A stretch of DNA of 64,000 bases from NORP240 sp038134485. Lineage in GTDB: Bacteria > Pseudomonadota > Gammaproteobacteria > Pseudomonadales > Pseudohongiellaceae. Position 1 is the first letter of the stretch, and each line of letters opens with the position of its first letter. A program made the position numbers and the translations under genes. The notes under the pieces were generated by a model, which worked only from the letters and a program-made list of their open reading frames with translations, had not been told where the DNA came from and did not search any database. Shown here in pieces: positions 1 to 7,659 of the stretch. Location: NCBI GenBank assembly GCA_038134485.1, contig JAYPVG010000007.1, forward strand, positions 50,199 through 114,198, in the 5' to 3' direction.

Positions 1-486
1 CAGTACGTTATAGTGACCCTCGGGTTTCTGGTGCTGCCCGGCGTGGTCATGGCTCATACTGGTTTGAAATCTTCCAATCCTGAAGAGGGTGCTGTGATGA
101 ATCGGGCGCCGGAGGAATTGCATCTGACCTTCACTGCACTGGTCGCGCTGGTTCGTCTTTCCGTGACCGACGAGGCTGGCAGGCAGCTGGAACTTGACTT
201 TAAACCATCGGCTGATCGAGGTACCGAATTTCATATTCCGGTGCCGGCCGCGGCAGTACAAGCAGGTAACCTGAAAGTTGAATGGGCGGTCATAGGTGAG
301 GACGGCCACACGGTCAGCGATGCGTTTTCCTACACCGTTGACTCGTCGGCCTCGACTGATTCGCACCACGCCCATAGCGCAGACCATCAGCACAATCCGG
401 AACATCACGCCGCGCAACCTGGCACACAACACGAGCATAATCCGGAACATCACGCTGCGCACCATGGCGATAGTCAGGGGCACTGA
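1..486 (+). CDS. CopC-like copper-binding protein, His-rich C-terminus (5' partial)
   Basis: The reading frame is open from base 1, so the true start and most of the signal peptide lie outside the window. The visible part begins with a hydrophobic stretch ending VVMA, then HTGL, which would put a histidine at the mature N-terminus as in periplasmic CopC/YobA proteins. A second CopC hallmark, EDGHTV followed by a short beta strand, lies near residue 98. The last 40 residues are unusual: a repeated EHNPEHHAA-like unit and many further histidines, suggesting a metal-chelating tail added to the CopC fold. Likely role: periplasmic copper binding or delivery. No CopD is visible downstream; a partner may lie to the left. 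Confidence 0.75.
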   Translation, partial: QYVIVTLGFLVLPGVVMAHTGLKSSNPEEGAVMNRAPEELHLTFTALVALVRLSVTDEAGRQLELDFKPSADRGTEFHIPVPAAAVQAGNLKVEWAVIGEDGHTVSDAFSYTVDSSASTDSHHAHSADHQHNPEHHAAQPGTQHEHNPEHHAAHHGDSQGH

Positions 487-585
487 CCGCTTCAAGGCTA
501 ACGCTGCAACAAGGGCCGTCGCCACACGAAGGGTCTGAGACTGGTAATTAGTATGTAAATACGCCTGGACTTTATTTTGGCGGGC

Positions 586-610
586 AAAAAAAGCCGGCAG
601 TTAAGCCGGC
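586..610 (-). terminator. Intrinsic-terminator-like hairpin on the minus strand
   Basis: GCCGGC (593-598), a six-base loop and GCCGGC (605-610) form a hairpin flanked at 586-592 by seven A. Read on the minus strand this is a GC-rich stem followed by seven U, the layout of a Rho-independent terminator. No minus-strand gene lies to its right, and on the plus strand the hairpin is not followed by T. It may stop antisense transcription or act partly in both directions. Confidence 0.5.
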
Positions 611-666
611 GTTAGGGAGAGTTGTTTCACCAAGTAATCTTGATAAGAGGGGTTACGACTGATCTG

Positions 667-693
667 GCATGGCGGATCACTCCGTTGCCATGC
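667..693. other. Imperfect hairpin upstream of the SOUL gene
   Basis: GCATGGC-GGA (667-676) pairs with TCC (681-683) and GCCATGC (687-693) around a TCAC loop with a GTT bulge. It lies about 140 bases before the SOUL start. It is not followed by a T tract, so it is not an obvious terminator; a leader structure or protein-binding dyad is possible. I do not recognise a known riboswitch. Confidence 0.3.
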
Positions 694-830
694 GGTAATC
701 TCGGGCCAAGGTCCGCAATCTCAGTAATAATCGGCTGTATCTCGCCTGAAGCACTTCAGTTAGTCATCCGGATGCCATGTTTGCACGTAGAATCTCCCAT
801 GTAACTTGTGATGTCGGAAGGAGAACTATA

Positions 831-1526
831 ATGCGACGCCGAACGTTCAGCCCCATGCTCGTGCTCATTGCGCTGATCCTTATCGGAATGACGCCGACGG
901 GAGAAACCATGGCCATAGAACAGCCGGAATATGCCGTGATTTTCGTAAACGACGGGTTCGAAATCCGCCAGTACCAGTCCTATTTAGTCGCCGAAACGCT
1001 GGTGAAAGAGGGTGAGACCTATCAGGAGGCGGCGAACGAGGGATTTCGCCGGCTTTTCAGATACATCAGCGGGGATAACACCCGCCAGCAAAAAATCGAT
1101 ATGACCAGTCCTGTTCAGCAGTCTGTCGTCGGAGAGTCAGACAGGTTGTCGGATTCCGTCGACACGGCAGGGGAAAAGATAGCCATGACGGCGCCTGTGC
1201 AGCAGGAGGAGACGGTAGAAGGCTGGTTGATCAACTTCATGCTGCCTGCAGAGTTTCGCTTGAATACCGCGCCGCAACCGGATGACCACCGGATTGTCAT
1301 TCGCGAGGTACCTGGCGCGCTGGTGGCGGTGCGCCGATATTCCGGACGCTGGACTTCCAGCAATTTTGAAAAGCAGAGCCAACGGTTGCTGGAACAGCTC
1401 GAAGAGACCGGAGTGAAGACGACTGGTCGAGTAGTAAGCGCTCTTTATAACCCACCATTCATGCCACCCTTCATGCGTCGCAATGAAGTGATGGTAGCTG
1501 TAGACTCTGTTCCTTCCAGCGATTAG
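831..1526 (+). CDS. SOUL-family haem-binding protein
   Basis: Member of the SOUL/HEBP family, which binds haem or porphyrins. Typical signatures are visible: DGFEIRQY near the start of the domain, KIDMTSPV and KIAMTAPV, the ARRYSGRW-like segment VRRYSGRW, and a C-terminal YNPPFMPPFMRRNEV. A hydrophobic segment at residues about 8-24 suggests a signal peptide or membrane anchor, so the domain probably acts in the periplasm. The ATG at 831 is chosen because GGAAGGAG lies just upstream; an in-frame ATG at 777 lacks such a site. Transcribed alone. The exact physiological ligand is not known for bacterial members. Confidence 0.88.
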   Translation: MRRRTFSPMLVLIALILIGMTPTGETMAIEQPEYAVIFVNDGFEIRQYQSYLVAETLVKEGETYQEAANEGFRRLFRYISGDNTRQQKIDMTSPVQQSVVGESDRLSDSVDTAGEKIAMTAPVQQEETVEGWLINFMLPAEFRLNTAPQPDDHRIVIREVPGALVAVRRYSGRWTSSNFEKQSQRLLEQLEETGVKTTGRVVSALYNPPFMPPFMRRNEVMVAVDSVPSSD

Positions 1527-1909
1527 CAGGCACTGCAGAACAAAAAACATGCCTTGGTCTTGCAGCTAGCTTTATCGAAGGGAAAGGTCTTTGGGTATCA
1601 TGAAGCGGCGATGGTTTTGTTAATGAGAAAACAGCAGACGGCAAGGTGCTGATGGGTCTGCTCTGAATTTGGCACCGATGCGCCAGGGGAAAAGTCCCTT
1701 CCGGGTCGTTGTCAGATGACCCTTGCTCAGTCATATCATGACTGGTGGTGTGATTTCGAAACCAATCTTGAATATCGCAGGGAAAACTACCAAGGCTTGC
1801 TAATGATCGGTGAGGATTTGCATCGCATTCTTCCCGGATAATTGTCGAACTCGGCTGGCCGTGCCGTGCGGTCGCCGGCAATGAACTCTTTATATCAGAA
1901 GGAAAAACG
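1527..1909. other. Intergenic region upstream of metY, no supported gene
   Basis: This 383-base stretch contains no gene I can support. A minus-strand frame of 136 codons (1471-1881) runs into the SOUL coding sequence and has no ribosome binding site or family resemblance. I looked for a SAM-responsive leader ahead of the methionine-pathway gene and recognised none of the known types. AGAAGGA just before the ATG at 1910 is the metY ribosome binding site. Confidence 0.55.
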
Positions 1910-3181
1910 ATGAAAAAAGAAACTCTCTCTATACACGCAGGTTATCAAACGGATCCCACCACTAACTCGGTGGCGGTACCAATCTACCAGACAGTTGCTT
2001 ACGAATTCGATAACGCACAGCACGGCGCAGATCTTTTCAATCTGGCGGTTCCGGGAAACATTTACTCCCGCATAATGAACCCGACCTGCGATGTTCTGGA
2101 ACAGCGCGTGGCAGCATTAGAGGGAGGGCTGGCGGCACTGGCGGTTAGTTCCGGGATGGCTGCCATTAACTATGCGATCCTTAATATCGCCAGGGCTGGG
2201 GACAACATCGTCACGGTACCGCAGCTCTATGGCGGGACCTATACCCTGTTCGCCCATATGTTGCCAAGCCAGGGCATAGAAGTGCGATTCGCGGAAACGG
2301 ATTCTGCCGAGGCTATTGAAAAGCTGATTGATGACAATACAAAGGCGGTATTTTGCGAAACCATAGGAAACCCGGCCGGCAATATTGTGGATATGGAATC
2401 GTTAGCTGCGGCGGCCCACCGTCACGGTGTAGCGGTAATTGTCGACAATACCGTCGCGACTCCCATCTTGTGGAACCCGATTGAGCACGGAGCCGATATC
2501 GTGGTGCACTCCCTCACCAAGTACGCCGCCGGTCATGGCACGTCCATCGGCGGCATAATCGTCGATTCCGGCAAATTTCCCTGGGCTGAGAACGCCGCGC
2601 GCTACCCGGGGCTGAATGAGCCAGAACCCTCCTATCACGGCGTTGTCTATACCGAGGCGCTGGCAGAGGCCGCCTACATCGGCCGGGCCCGAACAGTTCC
2701 GCTGCGCAATACCGGGTCGGCGATGTCGCCCATGAATGCGTTCCTGATTCTTCAGGGTATCGAGACTCTCGGATTGCGCATGGAGCGGCATTGTGACAAT
2801 GCCCTGGCCGTGGCGAATTACCTGAACAATCATCCCAAGGTCGAGTGGGTCCGTTACGCCGGACTTGAAGGTGACCAGTACTTCGAACTGGCTCAGAAAT
2901 ACTGTGGCGGCAAGCCGGCCTCTCTGCTTACTTTTGGAATACAGGGTGGATTCGATGCTGGGGTCAAATTTTACGATGAGCTCAAGATGATAAAGCGGCT
3001 GGTAAATATCGGGGACGCCAAGACTCTGGCCTGTCACCCGGCTTCTACGACGCACCGACAGCTGACTGAGGAAGAACAGGCAACTGCAGGCGTGTCGCCC
3101 GAGATGCTGCGTATCTGCGTGGGCATCGAGCACATTGACGACATTATCGAGGATATCGAGCAGGCTTTTGCGGTGGTTTAG
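1910..3181 (+). CDS. metY: O-acetylhomoserine sulfhydrylase (Cys/Met-metabolism PLP enzyme)
   Basis: A 423-residue PLP enzyme of the Cys/Met metabolism family, the usual length for O-acetylhomoserine aminocarboxypropyltransferase. This enzyme makes homocysteine from O-acetylhomoserine and sulfide in the cytoplasm. The N-terminal ETLSIHAGYQTDP and VPIYQTVAYEF, the YSRIMNPT substrate loop, the SSGMAAI phosphate-binding turn and HSLTKYAAGHG with PLP lysine at about residue 204 are all as expected. The large insert after the lysine (GKFPWAENAARYP) favours MetY over cystathionine gamma-synthase. No other methionine gene is adjacent. It could also act on O-succinylhomoserine; that cannot be settled by eye. 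Confidence 0.9.
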   Translation: MKKETLSIHAGYQTDPTTNSVAVPIYQTVAYEFDNAQHGADLFNLAVPGNIYSRIMNPTCDVLEQRVAALEGGLAALAVSSGMAAINYAILNIARAGDNIVTVPQLYGGTYTLFAHMLPSQGIEVRFAETDSAEAIEKLIDDNTKAVFCETIGNPAGNIVDMESLAAAAHRHGVAVIVDNTVATPILWNPIEHGADIVVHSLTKYAAGHGTSIGGIIVDSGKFPWAENAARYPGLNEPEPSYHGVVYTEALAEAAYIGRARTVPLRNTGSAMSPMNAFLILQGIETLGLRMERHCDNALAVANYLNNHPKVEWVRYAGLEGDQYFELAQKYCGGKPASLLTFGIQGGFDAGVKFYDELKMIKRLVNIGDAKTLACHPASTTHRQLTEEEQATAGVSPEMLRICVGIEHIDDIIEDIEQAFAVV

Positions 3182-3303
3182 GGTGTAATCGGCTTCTGAT
3201 CCCGGCTCAAAACACGCCGAATTGGTTAGACATTTGACCAAAATGCTATTAGTCTCTGTGATCAGCGAAAATCCGCGCAACCTCAGCTATAACGGGGTCT
3301 GCG

Positions 3304-3331
3304 GCCGGCCCGATTGGCGGGTTGGGCCGGC
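3304..3331. other. Strong GC-rich hairpin between metY and the next gene
   Basis: GCCGGCCC (3304-3311) and GGGCCGGC (3324-3331) are perfect complements around a 12-base loop. It lies 120 bases after the metY stop and about 40 before the next start. There is no T tract after it on the plus strand, so it is either a weak or Rho-assisted terminator or a 5' leader stem of the following transcript. Confidence 0.4.
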
Positions 3332-3371
3332 GGGAAAATACTAAACAGTTCGAGAACAAGAAGGAACCACT

Positions 3372-4727
3372 ATGAAGCCTCTGTCTCTGCGCTTAATACC
3401 CCTGGCCTTCGGCCTGATCGGCGTGTCAGCCGTGGCCCAGGATGCACCGACTTTTTATGCTGATGCGTTGCCGGTTTTCCAGAAAAACTGCGTGGCGTGT
3501 CACCAGGAAAATCCGCCTGACGTGGGCGGTATTTCGGCCCCCATGTCGCTGGCCAACTTCGAGGAAGCCAAGATCTGGGCGCCTCTGATTCGACGCGCGG
3601 TAGAAACCGGCTACATGCCTCCATGGGGAGCCCACGAGCGTCACAAGGGAGAGTTTCTTGGCGAGCGATATCTGGAAAAGGCGGAAAAAGAACTGCTGAT
3701 TGCCTGGGTGGACGGGGGTGCTCTCGAGGGCGACCCTGCCGATGCCCAGAACAATGACAATCAGAGTATCGAAGTCGGTGCCACCGTATTGCCGCCGTCG
3801 GGCTGGTGGATCGGCGACCCTGATCTGGTGGTGGAATTCGAGCAGCCGGTTCATGTTGGCGAGGACATAGAGGATTGGCAGCCCACCGTGCGCATGCCTG
3901 TGCCGGAAGGTGCCCACACCGAACCCAAGTGGATATCCAAAGCTGAACTGGATCCCGGAGGCCCGCACGTGCACCACATCGTCTCCAGCCACATGGGAGT
4001 TGGCGTTCCCGGGAGGGGGCCTTTTACCTATCCGCAAGGCTGGGGTGTATTATTGCCTGAGAATCCGTTCATCACAGTAAACATGCACTATCACAAGGAC
4101 ACTGGTCCGGGCACCGGGGTCGATGATATGACCCGCGCCGGTTTTAAGTTCTACGAAGATGGCGATGTGATCGACTACGTGGTGGAAACTAACCTGCTGC
4201 CGCACCGTGATTGGAAAATTCCTGCTGGTGCGTCTTACCACGAAGTCAACAACACCTTCGACATTGAAGAAGACATCTACCTGCTGAGCATGGGTCCGCA
4301 TATGCACTATCGGGGCGCGGCCATGCGCTACGAGTTGGAGTACCCCGACGGCGAGAAAGACACACTGCTATGGGTGCCCAAGTACGACTTTAACTGGCAA
4401 TTTCTCTACGAGTACAAGGAGCCCCGATTCATACCTGCAGGTTCTACTCTGCATATGAGTTGGTGGTTCAATAACTCCGAAACCAATCCGTGGAATCCTG
4501 ATCCGACCCAGGATGTAGTTTATGGGCCAGCAACCACTGACGAGATGGCCAATGCCCGTATCTACTTTGCGCCGGCCAAGCCCAGAGGCATAGTGGTGGG
4601 ACGGGATTTGCCTGCGGACGTGCTGGCTGAGGCTCGAGCTTCGGAACAGCGCCGCAGGGAAAATACCCCGGTAGACTTCGGTCCTTCCGGTGACGATTTC
4701 AGCTGGTTGACTGAAGACGAGAACTAA
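3372..4727 (+). CDS. Secreted cytochrome c / copper monooxygenase-like protein
   Basis: A signal peptide (residues 1-22, ending VAQ) is followed by a single c-type haem site, C40-V-A-C43-H44, in a short cytochrome-like domain. A larger beta-rich domain follows. It carries histidine pairs at H199/H201/H202, H239/H241 (NMHYH) and H310/H312 (GPHMHYRG), and H361-M362. This layout resembles type II, ascorbate-dependent copper monooxygenases, where His clusters and a Met bind two coppers. The inferred role is a periplasmic redox enzyme with its own electron-transfer haem; the substrate is unknown. AAGGA precedes the ATG. A terminator follows, so it is probably a single transcript, although it sits just upstream of the molybdenum hydroxylase operon. 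Confidence 0.72.
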   Translation: MKPLSLRLIPLAFGLIGVSAVAQDAPTFYADALPVFQKNCVACHQENPPDVGGISAPMSLANFEEAKIWAPLIRRAVETGYMPPWGAHERHKGEFLGERYLEKAEKELLIAWVDGGALEGDPADAQNNDNQSIEVGATVLPPSGWWIGDPDLVVEFEQPVHVGEDIEDWQPTVRMPVPEGAHTEPKWISKAELDPGGPHVHHIVSSHMGVGVPGRGPFTYPQGWGVLLPENPFITVNMHYHKDTGPGTGVDDMTRAGFKFYEDGDVIDYVVETNLLPHRDWKIPAGASYHEVNNTFDIEEDIYLLSMGPHMHYRGAAMRYELEYPDGEKDTLLWVPKYDFNWQFLYEYKEPRFIPAGSTLHMSWWFNNSETNPWNPDPTQDVVYGPATTDEMANARIYFAPAKPRGIVVGRDLPADVLAEARASEQRRRENTPVDFGPSGDDFSWLTEDEN

Positions 4728-4759
4728 TCGACTGGCTGAACAGCCAATCCATCACGGGA

Positions 4760-4798
4760 AAGGACGGAAGGGCGCAAAGACCTGACCGTCCTTTTTTG
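4760..4798 (+). terminator. Rho-independent terminator
   Basis: AAGGACGG (4760-4767) pairs with CCGTCCTT (4786-4793) and is followed directly by a T run. It lies 33 bases after the stop of the cytochrome/copper protein and separates it from the molybdenum hydroxylase operon. Confidence 0.8.
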
Positions 4799-4855
4799 TT
4801 TGCAGACCAAGATCAGAATAATCAGCAAGGTTCATACTAATCGGGAAGGCAGGCT

Positions 4856-5494
4856 ATGAGTGACCCCTCAAATACATCGGATCAGAACAGTGCCACGGTG
4901 GCCCCTGAACTGACCCGCCGTGAATTTTTGCAATCCACCAGTGCCACGGTAGCTGCGACAGCGGTCGTGCCGGCTCTGGTTGGAGCTGGTTCTGCCAGCG
5001 CGCAGCAGACCGGCAATGACAGTACTGCTATCGAACTGGCAGTTAACGGTGTCTCTCGAGCAGTAGAGGTTCAGGATCACTGGACGCTGGTGGAATTGTT
5101 GAGGGACCATCTGCAGCTGACCGGCACTAAAGTAGGCTGCAACCGCAGTGAATGTGGAGCCTGCACGGTGCTGGTGGACGGTGAGCCGGTCTATGCCTGC
5201 AGCCAGCTGGCTGTCTGGATGGACGGACATAGCGTGACTACCATCGAGGGGCTGGCCAGTAACGGACAGCTGTCTGTAGTCCAGCAGGCCTTTGTCGATC
5301 ATAACGGTGCCCAATGTGGTTTTTGTACACCTGGTCAAATAATGACGGCAACTGCATTGTTATCCAGTAATCCCAGTCCTGATGCCGAACAGGTGAAGTC
5401 TGCGATGGTTGGTAACATTTGTCGCTGCTCCAACTACAATGCCATCGTTGAGGCGGTAGTCGACGCTGGTCGTCGAAACGGAGGCGCAGCATGA
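4856..5494 (+). CDS. Tat-exported [2Fe-2S] subunit of a xanthine-dehydrogenase-family enzyme
   Basis: Small iron-sulfur subunit of a molybdenum hydroxylase. T-R21-R22-E-F-L followed by an alanine-rich hydrophobic stretch and ASA is a twin-arginine signal, so the folded complex is probably exported to the periplasm. C95, C100, C103 and C115 form the plant-ferredoxin-type cluster site. C154, C157, C189 and C191 form the second [2Fe-2S] site, in CGFC and CRC. The Tat signal on the small subunit only, with the other two subunits carried along, matches the E. coli periplasmic aldehyde oxidoreductase PaoABC. The stop overlaps the next start by four bases (ATGA). Confidence 0.9.
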   Translation: MSDPSNTSDQNSATVAPELTRREFLQSTSATVAATAVVPALVGAGSASAQQTGNDSTAIELAVNGVSRAVEVQDHWTLVELLRDHLQLTGTKVGCNRSECGACTVLVDGEPVYACSQLAVWMDGHSVTTIEGLASNGQLSVVQQAFVDHNGAQCGFCTPGQIMTATALLSSNPSPDAEQVKSAMVGNICRCSNYNAIVEAVVDAGRRNGGAA

Positions 5495-7659
5495 GTGAGC
5501 AGATTAATTATGCTGTCGAACCAATGAACACCATTGGCAAAGGTACGGCGCGGGTCGATGCAGTAGAGCGAGTAACCGGCGAAGCCCTTTATACCCGGGA
5601 TCAGCGCCTGCCCGGCATGCTATACGCTCGTATTCTGCGCAGCCGCGTTCCCCATGCCCGCATCACAGGTATCGACACCAGCAGGGCGGAACAACTGGAC
5701 GGTGTGGTTGCGGTCATTACCCATGAAAATGCCCAGATTGTGTGGGGAGCCGGTTCAGTTTCCGGGGGCCGCCAGTACAATGATCCGATCAAAGAGGCCA
5801 CACTGCATCGCCGGTACATCTTCAATAATCCGGTCCGCTTCGTTGGCGAGCCGATTGCCGCGGTGGCTGCAGTCGATCGTCATACCGCGGAGCAAGCCCT
5901 GAGCCTTATCGAGGTGGAGTACGAGGAATTACCCTTTGTCCTGGAACCCGAAGAAGCGCTTCAGGAGACTGCCGCACAGATCTGGCCGGAAGGTAATCTC
6001 GCTCCGGATTTCCGCAATAATTTTGAACCGATGGTTACCCGTCGTGGTGAGATCGATGCCGGCTTCTCTCAGGCCGACCGGATATTTGAAGACCGTTACA
6101 GCACGGCTTTTATACACAATGCCCAGATGGAACCCCGCTGTGCACTGGCGCACTGGGAAGGGGACAAGTTGACCCTTTACACTCCGACTCAGGGAATCTC
6201 CAATTGTCGCCACGATACAGCCCGTGACCTTGGTCTTGCCGACCATCAGGTGCGCATTATCTGTCAATACATGGGTGGCGGGTTTGGTAACAAGAATCAG
6301 AACCAGGATACTGATCTGATTGCCGCCACTCTGTCGCGGCGATCCAATGCGCCCGTAATGCTGGAGTACTCGCGAAAAGAGGATTGGCTAGGCGTTCACG
6401 GTCGCTGGCCGACGGTTCAGTATTACAAGATAGGAGTAACTAACGACGGCACTGTCACTGCCATGCAGATGAATGCGTACAGTGGAATGGGTCCATACCG
6501 CAAAAACTCTGGCGGAATCAGCGGCATGGATGCTTATGCCTGCGAAAATCTGGAGCGCACCATCTATCCGGTGTACACCAACAGGACTGTGTCAGGCAAT
6601 TTCCGGGCACCTTCCGAGCCCCATGGGCATTTCGGCATCGAGTCTATGATGGATGAGATCGCTTACCAGATCGGCATGGACCCGGTTGAATTCACCCTGA
6701 AGAACATGCTGCGGCCCACTGATGCCATGCCTTTCACCAATTATTCCCTTGATCAGTGCATTGCCCGTGGTGCAGAGCTGTTCGACTGGCAGGCGCGTCG
6801 ACGGGTGACACCCGGATCTGATGAGGGACCGATCAAACGCGGAGCAGGGTTCTCATTTATGATGTTCCGGGCCGGTGTTGGCACCAGCAGTGCCATCGTG
6901 AAGGTAGACGGACGACAGCAATACACGCTATTTGTGGGCGTAACCGACATCGGTCCCGGCGCCAAAACGACTATGGGTATGATTGCTGCGGAAGAGCTCG
7001 GAGTGCCGTTGTCTCAGGTGGATATTGTTTCCGGTGATACTGACCGCTGTCCCTATTCCGTGGGCGAGTCGGGCAGTCGTACTACGATCATGACGGGCAT
7101 TGCGGTGGTTGAGGCCTGCAAAAATCTCAAGCAACAGATTGCCCAGCGGGGAATGCCCGAGGGGGCGAATGTGCTGATTGCTTCGGCCACGCCAAACCCG
7201 ACCACCGACGGTAAAGTTCGTAATTGTTTTGCGGCGCATTTTTGCGAGGTTGAGGTCGATACCCGGCTGGGCACAACTGTAGTTACCAAGTACGTCGCGG
7301 TTCACGAGTCCGGACGACTGATCAACCCGCAGACAGCACTGGACCAGATCCGAGGCGCTACTATCCAGGGTATTGGTCAGGCGCTATACGAGAATACTTT
7401 ATACGATCGCAACAACGGCCAACCGCTGACTTCTGGATATTACAGTGGCAGGCTGGCGACCCATCTGGATGTCCCGGACATCGAAGTTGAATTTATTGAG
7501 GTTGACGACGGTTACGGTCCATTTGGTGCCAAAACCGCTGGTGAGTCAGGCATTATTCTGTCCCCGGCGGCGGTCGCGAACGCGGTCAGTAACGCGGTCG
7601 GTCATCGCATGAAGGATCTGCCGATAACGCGCGACAGAATTCTGGAGGTGACCTCATGA
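5491..7659 (+). CDS. Molybdopterin-binding large subunit, xanthine-dehydrogenase family
   Basis: A 722-residue catalytic subunit carrying the molybdenum cofactor. The N-terminal DAVERVTGEALYTRD and SRVPHARI form the a/b-hammerhead domain. MGGGFGNKNQ and FRAPSEPHG are cofactor-binding loops, and E685 in AGESGI near the C-terminus is in the position of the general-base glutamate. No signal peptide is present, so export would depend on the Tat signal of the preceding subunit. Substrate is open: aldehydes or N-heterocycles (isoquinoline-type) are both plausible. It overlaps its neighbours by four bases at both ends, showing a single operon. No XdhC-type maturation factor is visible nearby. Confidence 0.9.
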   Translation: MSEQINYAVEPMNTIGKGTARVDAVERVTGEALYTRDQRLPGMLYARILRSRVPHARITGIDTSRAEQLDGVVAVITHENAQIVWGAGSVSGGRQYNDPIKEATLHRRYIFNNPVRFVGEPIAAVAAVDRHTAEQALSLIEVEYEELPFVLEPEEALQETAAQIWPEGNLAPDFRNNFEPMVTRRGEIDAGFSQADRIFEDRYSTAFIHNAQMEPRCALAHWEGDKLTLYTPTQGISNCRHDTARDLGLADHQVRIICQYMGGGFGNKNQNQDTDLIAATLSRRSNAPVMLEYSRKEDWLGVHGRWPTVQYYKIGVTNDGTVTAMQMNAYSGMGPYRKNSGGISGMDAYACENLERTIYPVYTNRTVSGNFRAPSEPHGHFGIESMMDEIAYQIGMDPVEFTLKNMLRPTDAMPFTNYSLDQCIARGAELFDWQARRRVTPGSDEGPIKRGAGFSFMMFRAGVGTSSAIVKVDGRQQYTLFVGVTDIGPGAKTTMGMIAAEELGVPLSQVDIVSGDTDRCPYSVGESGSRTTIMTGIAVVEACKNLKQQIAQRGMPEGANVLIASATPNPTTDGKVRNCFAAHFCEVEVDTRLGTTVVTKYVAVHESGRLINPQTALDQIRGATIQGIGQALYENTLYDRNNGQPLTSGYYSGRLATHLDVPDIEVEFIEVDDGYGPFGAKTAGESGIILSPAAVANAVSNAVGHRMKDLPITRDRILEVTS

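Larger units (their letters stand above)
487..830. other. Intergenic region, no supported gene
   Basis: This 344-base stretch separates the CopC-like gene from the SOUL gene. A 60-codon frame at 622-804 has no ribosome binding site or recognisable product and is not called. The stretch holds two hairpins, listed separately: a T-tailed one pointing left and a longer imperfect one at 667-693. The SOUL promoter presumably lies near its right end, but I could not place it confidently. Confidence 0.6.

Noticed and set aside
622..804. Possible 60-codon small gene before SOUL
   Set aside because: No Shine-Dalgarno site, low-complexity composition and overlap with the SOUL leader.
1471..1881. Minus-strand frame of 136 codons upstream of metY
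   Set aside because: Runs into the SOUL coding sequence, no promoter or start signal, no family resemblance.
1780..1909. SAM- or cobalamin-type riboswitch ahead of metY
   Set aside because: No conserved core of the known SAM, SAH or cobalamin leaders was recognised in this stretch. A covariance search would be decisive.
2402..3280. Minus-strand frame of 292 codons opposite metY
   Set aside because: Lies almost wholly opposite a clearly conserved gene, has no signature or ribosome binding site, and owes its length to codon bias of the real gene.
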